A DNA stretch of 64,000 nucleotides from RPQJ01 sp963777725 (GTDB lineage: Bacteria; Pseudomonadota; Gammaproteobacteria; Steroidobacterales; Steroidobacteraceae): positions 62,001 to 126,000 of the forward strand of contig CAVZRR010000015.1 of the NCBI GenBank assembly GCA_963777725.1, written 5' to 3'. This document shows positions 8,326 to 17,292 of this stretch, in pieces (the stretch's first letter is position 1; each line of letters opens with the position of its first letter). Position numbers and translations under genes: made by a program. The notes below the pieces were generated by a model that worked only from the letters and a program-made list of their open reading frames with translations, made no database searches and was not told where the DNA came from.

Positions 8326-8626
8326 CAAATCGTCTCCGCATCAATCGCGTCGTACTCGGCGTGAGTGCCGACGAAACGGATGAACACGATCTGCTGGCTG
8401 AAGTTGATGCGCACGACGAGTCGATACCGATTCCCGCAGATGTTGAACACCACGCGGCCACCCTTCAGGACGCTCGCATGGAATAGAGTTGCTTGACGTC
8501 CTGCGGGGAGGTCCACGCCGCCCGTCGCGCCTCGCGGTACCAGGCTTCCAGCGCACGCCTCGCGTCCTTCCGTCCGAGGGCGGATTCCCAGAAGCGGCGA
8601 AGCGTCTGCTTCGAGATCACCCGCAC
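8325..8626 (-). pseudogene. higB: HigB-type mRNA interferase, frameshifted
   Basis: The N-terminal half reads VRVISKQTLRRFWESALGRK and EAWYREARRAAWTSPQDVKQ from a GTG at 8626. The C-terminal half, SVLKGGRVVFNICGNRYRLV and FSQQIVFIRFVGTHAEYDAI, is in another frame, with the junction at about 8478-8484. A single-base correction restores a normal HigB of about 100 residues. It is either a disarmed toxin with an intact antitoxin or a sequencing error. Confidence 0.82.
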
Positions 8627-8644
8627 TGGAGCATCCTAGCTCGA

Positions 8645-8657
8645 TCCCAAAATGGGA
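8645..8657. promoter_or_regulatory. Inverted repeat TCCCA-AAA-TGGGA upstream of higBA
   Basis: A 5-bp perfect dyad about 20 bases upstream of the higB GTG on the minus strand, in the usual place for an autoregulatory operator. It is short, so support is modest. Confidence 0.35.
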
Positions 8658-8739
8658 GCAACTCGCTTGGCATGGCTGACCCTCGGAGCAATTCTCCAGT
8701 GGGGTCAGGAAATCATGCGATTGGGTCGTCCCTCAATCC

Positions 8740-8757
8740 GCGTTTCAGCTGAAACGC
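8740..8757. promoter_or_regulatory. Perfect 18-bp palindrome GCGTTTCAGCTGAAACGC
   Basis: Located between the higBA promoter region and the 3-prime end of pilD. It shares the half-sites GTTTCA-NN-TGAAAC with the palindrome at 6724-6737. It could be an operator or contribute to a hairpin after pilD, but no U-rich tract follows it on the pilD strand, so the operator reading is slightly favoured. Confidence 0.4.
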
Positions 8758-8790
8758 ATCACTTTCACGAGTCCGCCAGCAGCACGGCCA

Positions 8791-9705
8791 TCAGCGATCG
8801 AGCCCGCTCATCGACAGGTAGCCGCCGACGATCTGCGGCCCCCACATCAGTGCGATCCAACCGGCGGCGGCGAGGTAGGGGCCGAACGGAATCGGGATGT
8901 TACGGTCGCGACCGCGTGCGACGATCAGCGCGATGCCGATCACGGCCCCGGTGAACGCCGAGAGCAGCAGGATCAGCGGCAGCATCTGCCAGCCCATCCA
9001 GGCGCCGAAGGCGCCGAACAGCTTGAAGTCGCCGTAGCCCATGCCTTCCTTGCCGGTCAGCAGCTTGAAGGCCCAGTAGACGCTCCAGAGCGTCAGGTAG
9101 CCCGCCGCGCCGCCGATGATGGCCGAGGCGGGGTCGACGGGGATCGGCTGCGGCAGGCCGGCGTGCCACGCCAGGCTCAGCAGCAGGCCCAGCCAGAGCA
9201 GCGGCAGCGTGATGATGTCGGGCAGGATCTGGTGATCGAGGTCGATCACCGTCAGTGCCACCAGCGCCCAGGTGAAGAACAGCGCGGCGACGGACTGCCA
9301 GTGCCACCCGAAACGCCAGACGACGGCGGCGGAGAGGATCGCCGTGGCAAGCTCGACGATCGGGTAGCGCGGGGAGATCTTCGCCTTGCAGTTGGCGCAC
9401 TTGCCGCCGAGCAGCAGGTAGCTCACGACGGGGATGTTCTGGTGGGCGCGGATCGGGGCGTTGCAGTGCGGGCAGGCGGACCGGGGGGTGACGAGGTTGT
9501 AGGCGGCGGGTTCGGGCGCGGCCGGGGCTGGAGCCGTGGACCCGTCGGTCAGCATTTCCTGGGCTTGGGCGCGCCACTGCCGGTCAAGCATGACCGGCAA
9601 GCGGTGGATGACGACGTTGAGAAAGCTGCCGATCAGCAGGGACAGCAGGAAGGCGCTGCCGATCAGCAGGGCCGGGGCTGTTGCCAGCAGGTCAAACACC
9701 GTCAT
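8791..9705 (-). CDS. pilD: Prepilin leader peptidase/N-methyltransferase PilD
   Basis: A 304-residue bifunctional inner-membrane enzyme that cleaves the leader of type IV prepilins and methylates the new N-terminus. The cytoplasmic tetracysteine is intact (CPHC at 78-81, CANC at 103-106). The two catalytic aspartates lie in TVIDLDHQ (D155) and GYGDFK (D226). Eight or so membrane helices follow. GSFLNVVIHRLPVML near the start is a family signature. It is the last gene of pilB-pilC-pilD. Confidence 0.97.
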   Translation of the reverse strand: MTVFDLLATAPALLIGSAFLLSLLIGSFLNVVIHRLPVMLDRQWRAQAQEMLTDGSTAPAPAAPEPAAYNLVTPRSACPHCNAPIRAHQNIPVVSYLLLGGKCANCKAKISPRYPIVELATAILSAAVVWRFGWHWQSVAALFFTWALVALTVIDLDHQILPDIITLPLLWLGLLLSLAWHAGLPQPIPVDPASAIIGGAAGYLTLWSVYWAFKLLTGKEGMGYGDFKLFGAFGAWMGWQMLPLILLLSAFTGAVIGIALIVARGRDRNIPIPFGPYLAAAGWIALMWGPQIVGGYLSMSGLDR

Positions 9706-9723
9706 TCAACCCCCTTGCCATGC

Positions 9724-9752
9724 GAAGACGCCGCGCAGCGCGCGGCGTCTTC
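9724..9752 (-). terminator. Hairpin between pilC and pilD
   Basis: A perfect 13-bp stem GAAGACGCCGCGC with a 3-base loop lies in the 86-bp gap between pilC and pilD. No T-run follows on the minus strand, so it may attenuate transcription or protect mRNA and need not be a strict terminator. Confidence 0.45.
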
Positions 9753-9791
9753 TCGATCGACAGGCCACGGCGGACCTGCCGGTAGCCCTTC

Positions 9792-11010
9792 TTAGATGAC
9801 CGCGCCGAGCTTGAAGATCGGCAGGTACATCGCGATCACGAGGCCGCCCACCAGTACGCCGAGGATCACCATGATCAGCGGCTCGAGCAGGCTCGACAGA
9901 CGCGTCCACGGCCGCGTCCACGTCCGCCTCGTAGAAGTCGGCCACCTTGCTGGCCATCTCGTCGAGCGAGCCCGACTCCTCGCCGACGGCGATCATCTGC
10001 ACCACCATGTTCGGGAACAGGCCGGTATTCTCCATCGCGCGCTGCATGCGCAGGCCGGTCGAGATCTCGTCGCGCATCCGCAGCGTGGCGTCCTGGTAGA
10101 CGATGTTGCCCGTGGCGCCGGCCACCGACTTCATGGCCTCGACCAGCGGCACGCCGGCACCGAACATCGTGGCGAGCGTGCGGGCGAAGCGTGCGATCGC
10201 CGCCTTCTTCAGGATCGGGCCGATCACCGGAACTTGCAGCGACATGCGGTCGATGAATTGCCGCATCGGTCGCGACCGCTTGTAAAAGTACGCGAAGGTC
10301 CAGGCTGCAGCGCCGACGATGATCAGCAGCATCCAGCCGTTGTCCTGCATCCAGCGCGACATGTTGATCACGAACTGGGTGAAGGCCGGCAGGTCGGCGC
10401 CGAAGCCCTTGAACAGGCTCTCGAACTGCGGAATCACGAAGATCAGCAGGATCACCGTCACGATGATGGCGACGGCCAGCACCGCGGCGGGATAGAACAG
10501 CGCCTTCTTGATCTTCTTCTTGAGGGCCTCGGTCTTTTCCTTGTAGGTGGCGATCTTGTCGAGCACCGTCTCGAGCGCGCCCGCGTGCTCGCCGGCCTCG
10601 ACGAGGTTGACGAACAGGTCGTCGAAATACAGCGGGTGCTTGGCCAGCGCCTGGTTCAGCGCGTTGCCGGTCTCGATGTCGGACTTGATCGCCAGCACCA
10701 GTTTCTGCATCGCCGGCTTGTCGTGACCGACGCCGATGATCTCGAACGCCTGCACCATCGGGATGCCGGCCGTGAGCATGGTCGCGAGCTGGCGGGCGAA
10801 GACGGCGATGTCCTCGGCGGTGACCTTGCCGTCGCTCTTGAAGAGCTGCCGCTCCTTGCGGACCCGCGTCGCGGCGATGCCCTGGCGGCGGAGATCGGAG
10901 CGCATCTCCATCTCGTCCTTGGCCAGGCCACGGCCCTTGACGCGGTTGCCCTTGCGGTCCTTGCCTTCCCAGAGGAAGGGGAACTGTTTGCCAGCGACAG
11001 CCTCAGCCAT
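9792..11010 (-). CDS. pilC: Type IV pilus inner-membrane platform protein PilC, frameshifted at the C-terminus
   Basis: A GspF/PilC family platform protein that couples the PilB motor to pilin assembly. It has an N-terminal FLWEGKDRKGNRVKG, two GspF domains (ARQLATMLTAGIPMVQAFEI and ARFARTLATMFGAGVPLVEA) and three membrane helices. At about 9900-9906 one extra base breaks the frame after ADFYEADVDAAVD. The other frame continues RLSSLLEPLIMVILGVLVGG and ends YLPIFKLGAVI with a TAA at 9792-9794, the canonical PilC end. Corrected length is about 405 residues. Confidence 0.95.
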
Positions 11011-11052
11011 ATTGCCTCGCGTTCAATTCCTGAAAACCCAGCGCCTGCAGCC

Positions 11053-12789
11053 TCAATCCACCGTCACGCGGTTGATTTCTTCGAGGCCCGTCAGGCCCAT
11101 CCGGACCTTGTTCAGGCCGGACTGGCGCAGGCCCCAGACCCCCTCGCGGACCGCCTGGTCCTTGATGTCCACCGCGCTGCCCCCGGCCATGATGACACGC
11201 CCGATTTCCTCGGTGACCGGCATCACCTCGTAGATGCCGACACGGCCCTTATACCCGTCCGTGCACTGGGTGCAACCGACCGGCTTGAAAACCTGAAGGC
11301 CGTTCGCGATTTCGTCCGCCGAGAAGCCCTCCTTGAGCAGCGCTTCCGCGGGCACGTCGAGACGGGTCTTGCAGTTCCCGCACAGTCGACGGGCCAGGCG
11401 CTGGGCGATGATCAGGCTCACCGAGGTGGCGATTGCATACGGCTTGACGCCCATGTCGACGAGGCGGGTCAGGGTCTTCGGGGCGTCGTTCGTGTGCAGC
11501 GTCGAAAGCACCAGGTGGCCGGTCTGCGCGGCCTTCAATGCGATCTCCGCGGTCTCGAGGTCGCGGATCTCGCCGACCATGATGATGTCCGGGTCCTGGC
11601 GCAGGAAGGCACGCAGTGCCCCGGCGAACGTCAGGCCCACCTTCGGGTTGATGTTCACCTGGTTGATGCCGGGCAGCATGATCTCGACCGGATCTTCGGC
11701 AGTCGAAATGTTCGTGTCCTCGGTGTTGAGGATGCTGAGCCCGGTGTAGAGCGAGACGGTCTTGCCGCTGCCCGTCGGCCCCGTCACGAGGATCATGCCG
11801 TGCGGGCGGGCGAGGGCCTCCAGGTACAGTTGCTTCTGGAACGGCTCGTAGCCCAGCGCGTCGATGCCCAGCGAGGCGCTCGACGGATCGAGGATACGCA
11901 TCACGACCTTCTCGCCGAACAGCGTCGGGCAGGTGCTGACGCGGAAGTCGATCGCCCGGTTCTTCGAGATCCTCATCTTGATGCGGCCGTCCTGGGGGAC
12001 GCGCCGCTCGGCGATGTCGAGCCGGGACATGACCTTGAGCCGGGCCGAGAGCTTGATCGCGAGTTGCACGGGGGGCGACGCGACTTCCTTCAGCACGCCG
12101 TCCAGGCGGAAGCGGATGCGGTAGGAGCGCTCGTAGGGCTCGAAGTGGATGTCCGAGGCGCCCCGCTTGATCGCGTCGAGCATCACCTTGTTGACGAAGC
12201 GGACGATCGGCGCGTCGTCGACGTCGGCGCGTTCGACGCCCTCGTCGATCGCATCCTCGTCCGAGGTCACCTCGAGACTGTCGAGTTCGAAGTCGTCGCC
12301 CGCCAACTCCGGCATCGCGGTGTCGACCTGCTCGAGCGACTTGGCGAGCAGCTTCTCGAGCTTGTTCTCCTCGACGACCACGGCCTCGATCGAGAGGCCG
12401 GTGGCGAACTTCACCTCGTCGAGCGCGTGCAGGTTCGTGGGATCCGAGATCGCGAGGAACAGGCGCTTGCCGCGCTTGACCAGCGGCAGCACTCGGTGCC
12501 TGCGCAGCGTCTTCTCGCTGACCAGGCGGATGATGTCGAAGTCGGGCTGGATCGCGTCGAGGTCGAGCAGCGGTGCGCCGAACTCCTGCGAGGCGGCGAT
12601 GGCCACTTCGCGGGCGTCGGCCAGGTTGTACTCGACGAGGTAGGTGACGACGTTGACGCGCCGTTCGCGGGAGGCGTTGATGGCATCGTGCATGGCCGCT
12701 TCGGTCACGAGGCCGTCGGCCACGAGCCGATGCGGCAGGCCCTGCAGGCCGCCGCGCATCGGTGTTGCGGTCATTGCGATGTCATTCAT
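11053..12789 (-). CDS. pilB: Type IV pilus assembly ATPase PilB
   Basis: A 578-residue hexameric extension ATPase. An MshEN/GspE N-terminal domain occupies the first 150 residues. The ATPase core has Walker A GPTGSGKT at 337-344, the Asp box STAEDPVE, Walker B DPDIIMVGEIRD and the His box TGHLVLSTLHTNDA. A CxxC pair (CGNC, CTQC) marks the zinc-binding element near the C-terminus. I chose the ATG before NDIAMTATP; an upstream in-frame ATG adds 13 poorly supported residues. It is downstream of pilA and upstream of pilC, and is intact. Confidence 0.97.
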   Translation of the reverse strand: MNDIAMTATPMRGGLQGLPHRLVADGLVTEAAMHDAINASRERRVNVVTYLVEYNLADAREVAIAASQEFGAPLLDLDAIQPDFDIIRLVSEKTLRRHRVLPLVKRGKRLFLAISDPTNLHALDEVKFATGLSIEAVVVEENKLEKLLAKSLEQVDTAMPELAGDDFELDSLEVTSDEDAIDEGVERADVDDAPIVRFVNKVMLDAIKRGASDIHFEPYERSYRIRFRLDGVLKEVASPPVQLAIKLSARLKVMSRLDIAERRVPQDGRIKMRISKNRAIDFRVSTCPTLFGEKVVMRILDPSSASLGIDALGYEPFQKQLYLEALARPHGMILVTGPTGSGKTVSLYTGLSILNTEDTNISTAEDPVEIMLPGINQVNINPKVGLTFAGALRAFLRQDPDIIMVGEIRDLETAEIALKAAQTGHLVLSTLHTNDAPKTLTRLVDMGVKPYAIATSVSLIIAQRLARRLCGNCKTRLDVPAEALLKEGFSADEIANGLQVFKPVGCTQCTDGYKGRVGIYEVMPVTEEIGRVIMAGGSAVDIKDQAVREGVWGLRQSGLNKVRMGLTGLEEINRVTVD

Positions 12790-12940
12790 GGACTTAGGCC
12801 ACTCCCGCGGCCGGCCTTGGCCGGGCATTCAGACCCCGTATCCTACCGGCAAGATCGAGCAAATGTTAAATCGGGTCCGATTTTGCTTGACCGTGTGGCG
12901 CCGTGTCGTGAGGTTCATCACAGGGCCGCAGAGTCGACCG

Positions 12941-12977
12941 CCAAAAAGAAAGACCCCCCGCCGGGGCGGGGGGTCTT
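12941..12977 (-). terminator. Rho-independent terminator of pilA
   Basis: On the minus strand a perfect 13-bp GC-rich stem (arms 12950-12962 and 12965-12977) is followed by TTCTTTTTGG. This is a textbook intrinsic terminator placed just after the pilA stop. It separates the highly expressed pilin from pilB. Confidence 0.9.
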
Positions 12978-13000
12978 GGATTTCCCCAAGCGGGGTTCGA

Positions 13001-13493
13001 TCAGGCGCGGCAGTTCGATGGGCGGAACTTGCCGACGAGCGAGCCGCCGCCGGCCGAGTCGTTGACGCCCGGTGAAGCTGGCTGCCGTCGTCAAGGCGCG
13101 GTTGCCGCACGCCAGACGATGTCGCCGTTCGGCGTGACGCCCGGCGTCAGAAACAGTGTCTGACCGGCGATGGCCGTGTTGGCGTCGGACACCGTACGTG
13201 ATCAGGATCTGCACCGTTCGTGACGGTGATGCCGGTGACGTACTTGCCAGTCGGAGCGGCGGTCATGCCAAGACCGGGGCCTGCGAGGTCGTGTCGGCCA
13301 CGTGCCGCGGTCCGCACGGAATTCCGCGACCGACGGCCTTGACGGACGACGCCATCGCCAGGCCTTCCGAGACCTGCGAGCGGACGATGTAGTCCTGGTA
13401 CGCCGGAATCGCGATGGCCGCCAGGATGCCGATGATCGCGACGACGATCATCAATTCGATGAGCGTGAAGCCTTTCTGAATCTTCTTCATCAT
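13001..13493 (-). CDS. pilA: Major type IV pilin PilA, several frameshifts
   Basis: A prepilin with a short positive leader and the cleavage/methylation site KGFTLIELMIVVAIIGIL followed by AAIAIPAYQDYIVRSQVSEG. The start is the ATG at 13493, with GGAG eight bases upstream. After SSVKA the frame is lost. Neighbouring frames carry AEFRADRGTWPT, GMTAAPTGKYVTGITVTNG, TAIAGQTLFLTPGVTPNGDI and a pilin-like end VGKFRPSNCRA with the stop at 13001. At least four one-base corrections are needed for a pilin of about 160 residues. The final cysteine would close a C-terminal disulfide loop. Confidence 0.9.
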
Positions 13494-13556
13494 GTGAGTT
13501 ACTCCAAATTCCAATGGGTTCGAATCAGCGGCCAACGGGCCGGCAGCAAAGCCGAA

Positions 13557-13571
13557 GCAAGCAGCGTGCCA
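13557..13571 (-). promoter_or_regulatory. Sigma-54 promoter of pilA
   Basis: On the minus strand the sequence is TGGCACG-CTGC-TTGC, a full match to the -24/-12 consensus, with GG and GC ten bases apart. It lies about 65 bp upstream of the pilA ATG. The activator PilR and kinase PilS are encoded in this window, so PilSR-dependent RpoN transcription of pilA is expected. Confidence 0.85.
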
Positions 13572-13822
13572 AGTTAGCCGGTTAATCGCACGTGATTGAT
13601 TTTCAGGGTAATTGTCTGGCCGCAGCCAGCTTCGCGCAGGCGACATCCGGGGCACTATGACCGGTGCGTGTCAGCAACTGACATGGAGCGTCAGTCGCGA
13701 TCCTCTGGCCTGCAATCGGATTCGATAACGCACTCACACAACGGACCGCAAGCCTGCCGAGGACGATTCACTTTCGGAGCGTTCTGTCGTTAACTTAAGC
13801 GCCTCGATGTTGCGAGGAGGCC

Positions 13823-16013
13823 ATGGAGACATTGATGCGGCAGGAGGCTGAGCGCGCAATCGGCAGACCAGCAGTCCTATTGGACGGGGCTGGGTCTTGC
13901 CGCGTTTCTTTCGGCGGCTCTTCTGCTGATTACCCGTGTTCCAGACGCTGACGACCTTCTTCATCCGCTTGTATGAAGCGGACGTCATGCTCGGCGCGGT
14001 CGGCAACGTCAGTCTCATCTCTCGCGTGTCACTTGGATGTCGCACTATTCGCGCTGGCTCTGTTGGTCCTGCACGGACTGCTTGCAATCATGGTCCACGC
14101 ACTGGCGGTCCTGACTGAGGTCGCGTGGCCGGCGCACGCAATGGATCACGCCGCGGTCTGGTCGTTCTCATGGTTCGCGCTCGTCGGTTGCGGCGATCCT
14201 GCTGCTGAATGCCGACTGGTTTCCCCGGTCGCACGCCGGCAGCTATTACTCCGGCTCTTGCGAGCCGGAGCCTGGGTCCATGTCTCGGTCGCCAGGTGGG
14301 TCACGCTCCTGGTGGCCGGACTCGCCATGGTCGTTGCTGTGATCGCGCTCTGGCGACTGGTTGCCCCAGTAGACCGAATCGCGGCATCGCACCCCGGCGC
14401 TTTGGGTTGCCGCGGTCGTGCTGGCCGGCATCGCCTTTATGGCTGCAACGCGCGGTGCAGCTCCGGCCGAAGCCATGCACGGCAGAGCCGAACGTCGTCA
14501 TCCTGGGAGTGGACTCGCTCCGACTCGCGGAACTGCGCAGGTTCGGGGGCGAGGGTGGACGCCGAACATCGACGCGTTCCTGAACGACGCCGATCTTTTC
14601 CCGATTCGACGACTCCGCTTGCGAGAACTTTTCCGTCCTGGATGTCGATCCTGACCGGGCGGTCGCCGCGAAGCACGGGCGCGATGTTCAATCTGATTCG
14701 TCGCGAAGACGTCAACGACTACCCGACGATCGCCGACCTGTTGGCAACTGAGGGATACACGACCGTTTTCGCGACGGACGAGGTGCGCTTCAGCAACATC
14801 GACGAGTCGTACGGCTTCGATCGCATCATCACGCCGCCGATCGGGGCGGCGGACTTCCTGATCGGACAGGTCGGCGATCTGCCGTTGTCGAATGTCGTGG
14901 CCAACACGCCGCTTGGGTGGATTCCTGCTGCAGTACCTTCACGCGAACCGCGGAGTCGCATTCCTGTACCGACCCGCGACTTTCGTCGATCGATTGCGGA
15001 ATGAGTTGCCGGAAGGGCGGCCGGTGCTCGCTGCAATTCACCTGACGGCCGCGCATTGGCCGTACTTCCACGCCGAGACGCCTCTGGGCCTGCAGAATGA
15101 GATCACGCGATGGCTCCAGTCCCGCGTACCGCGAGGCACTGCAGACGGCCGACCGCATGTTCGGGGAGTCCTTGAGGTACTGCGGTCCAAGGGAATTCTG
15201 GACAATGCCTTGGTCGTCGTCTTGTCGGATCATGGAGAGGCGCTCGGCATTCCTTCCGAGTCACTGCTGAACGTGGACTGGATGGTCGGGTGGCCGGACT
15301 CATGCGCCAGTCGAGGTCCTGAACTGGGGCCACGGCCAAAGCGTGCTGAGCCCGGTTCAGTACCAGGTGCTGCTTGGCTTTCGCGGCTTCGGTTCGCACG
15401 CGCGAATCGGTACCCAGGGACGGGATCTGCTGCAGTCGGCAAGCCTCGAGGACGTCGTGCCGACCGTGATGGACTTGCTCGGCGTCGCAGTGCCCGCGTG
15501 TCGACGGAATCTCGCTTGCACCGTCGCTTCGGTCAGCGTCGAGCGACGGCGGCCAGTTCGAACAGCGGATCCGATTCACGGAGACCGACATTCGCGTCAC
15601 GCCGTCCGATTACGGAGAACTCGAGGAGGAGGATGCCGCACGACAAGCAGCTCGACTATTCGAGGTCGATCGAACGTCGGGCTGGCTCCACTTGCGACCG
15701 CACGATGATCGAGCCTCTGTTGACGAAGAAGGAGCGCGCCGCGCTGGACGAGACCCGGCTGCTTGCCGCGATACCGGTCGCGCCTGACCGGCACCAGTAC
15801 CTTCTCGTGGATAGGCAGTCCGGCCAAGGGCGTGTTCTTGCGGGTCGGCCTGATTCCACCGATCCGAGGCGCGCAGCGACTCTGGGACGCGCTGCACGGA
15901 ATTTTGCTGGCGAGCTCAAGTCGCCCGTGGTGGTGACGCCTGAGGTACAGCAGCAATTGGCGCATCAGTGGGCTGAGCACCCGGCCTGGAACCAAGGCGT
16001 CGAGCCGTTGAAG
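13823..16013 (+). pseudogene. Membrane-anchored sulfatase/phosphoethanolamine-transferase-like protein, multiple frameshifts
   Basis: Fragments in all three plus-strand frames line up as one alkaline-phosphatase-superfamily protein. The first 600 bases give hydrophobic stretches (YWTGLGLAAFLSAALLLITR, VLHGLLAIMVHALAVLTEVA). The catalytic domain then shows NVVILGVDSLR, TPNIDAFLNDADLFP, ARTFPSWMSILTGRSPRSTG (metal/nucleophile region), YGFDRIITPP, LAAIHLTAAHWPYF and VVLSDHGEALG. A charged tail follows (RVTPSDYGELEEEDAARQAA). Six or more one-base shifts are needed. It lies between pilA and pilR and, with the next gene, may modify a surface glycan or lipid; that role is inference. The start is uncertain. 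Confidence 0.6.
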
Positions 16014-16019
16014 GGCATG

Positions 16020-17292
16020 CGATCGGAGTGGGCATTCACGCTCATGGTCGGCGGCGTTTGCCTCATCGTGCTTGTCGGAATCGTCATCGCAATCGTGGCG
16101 GCGTGGTCGAGTACCCCGGTTCGGTTATCCGGTTGTCCCTGCTCTGCGCCTCTTTAATCTTCATCAGCCTGCTGTTTCGACCCGATGCCATCCGCCTCGA
16201 TCGGAAGGCCAGCCGTCATGGTCTTTGCGAGCGTGGCGATGCTGTCCGTGCTGGCGTCTCCTGGATTCTGTCTGCTCTCGTGCGGCTCGAACTGTACTAC
16301 TCGATCATCGTTGTCGGACTGGCGATCTGTTTCGCGCTGCGCCACTGTTCGCCCGACATCGGCAACGATCATCCTGTTCTCGATCGCCGTCGTTCATGCA
16401 GGATTTCTGTTGATTGCATTGCAGTTCGCCATGGCGGCCGCGGGCGATCCGGATCCGGTGGCGGCGCCGCCCTTTTTCCTGAACGTCAGGCACTTCGGAT
16501 ATCAAGGCTTTTTCGGCGCCAGTGCGGCTGTCGCCGTGGCGCTGGTCGACAAGCGCTTGAGAACATCCGGAGTTCTGCTGGCAATGGCAGCGCTATTCGG
16601 AATCATCATGTTCGGCAGCCGCGGCGCGCTTCTGGCGTGGATTCTGTTCGTAGTGGCGGCGATCGGGTCTGGTGCCGAACCGGCGCACGGCGACTTGGTC
16701 AGCCTGCTTGGCACTTGCGGGCGCACTTGCGCTTGCGGTCGTCGCCGAGCAGACACGACTGGCTGAATACACATCAGCTTGCTCGATCGCACCCGCAGTT
16801 CCGCATCGGCGACACGATCTCGGTGCTCTACGTGCAGGATCGAATTGAGATCTGGATGGATTCGCTGACGTCGATTGCGCAGAGGCCCATCCTGGGCTTT
16901 GGTCCGGACGGTTACCAGATCTCGAGTTGCTGCAATCCGATGTCGCGCAGCCTCACAATTCCATCTTGCAGATTCTGCTGGAGTTCGGCGTCGCTCGGTT
17001 TCGTGGCCCTCGCATGGGCTGCCATTGCCTGTTTGGACCTCGTATACGAGAGATCGCTTTTGCACACCGCGGTCGGAAGCGGGATCCGATAGACTCGGCG
17101 GCGCTGGCGATTCTCGCCGGGTTCGCCGGATTCTCGCTGATCGACGGACTGCTCTACTATCCCGTCCCGCTGGTCAATTTCGCGCTCGTCTGTGCGATCT
17201 CTGCTCGCGGCACCCGCACGCAGCTCGAATTGCGATTGAGGCGATCGGCCGCGCGGCCTACTCGATCCCCAGCTTCTTCACCCGATACCTGA
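16020..17292 (+). pseudogene. O-antigen ligase / pilin oligosaccharyltransferase-like membrane protein, frameshifted
   Basis: The plus-strand frames give a string of membrane helices (LIVLVGIVIAIVAAW, LSLLCASLIFISLLF, IILFSIAVVHAGFLLIALQF) and the Wzy/WaaL landmarks FLNVRHFGYQGFFGASAA, LFGIIMFGSRGALLAWILF, RPILGFGPDGYQ and PHNSILQILLEFG. A C-terminal SLIDGLLYYPVPLVNFALV helix follows. At least four frameshifts are needed. O-antigen-ligase-fold proteins next to pilA are often pilin O-oligosaccharyltransferases (TfpO/PglL type), so both ligase and pilin glycosylation are possible. The end overlaps the converging pilR by about 35 bp. Confidence 0.62.

Noticed and set aside
9796..13065. A 1089-residue plus-strand open frame opposite pilC, pilB and pilA
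   Set aside because: It is the antisense shadow of conserved pilus genes in GC-rich DNA, with His/Asp/Val-biased low-complexity composition and no domains.
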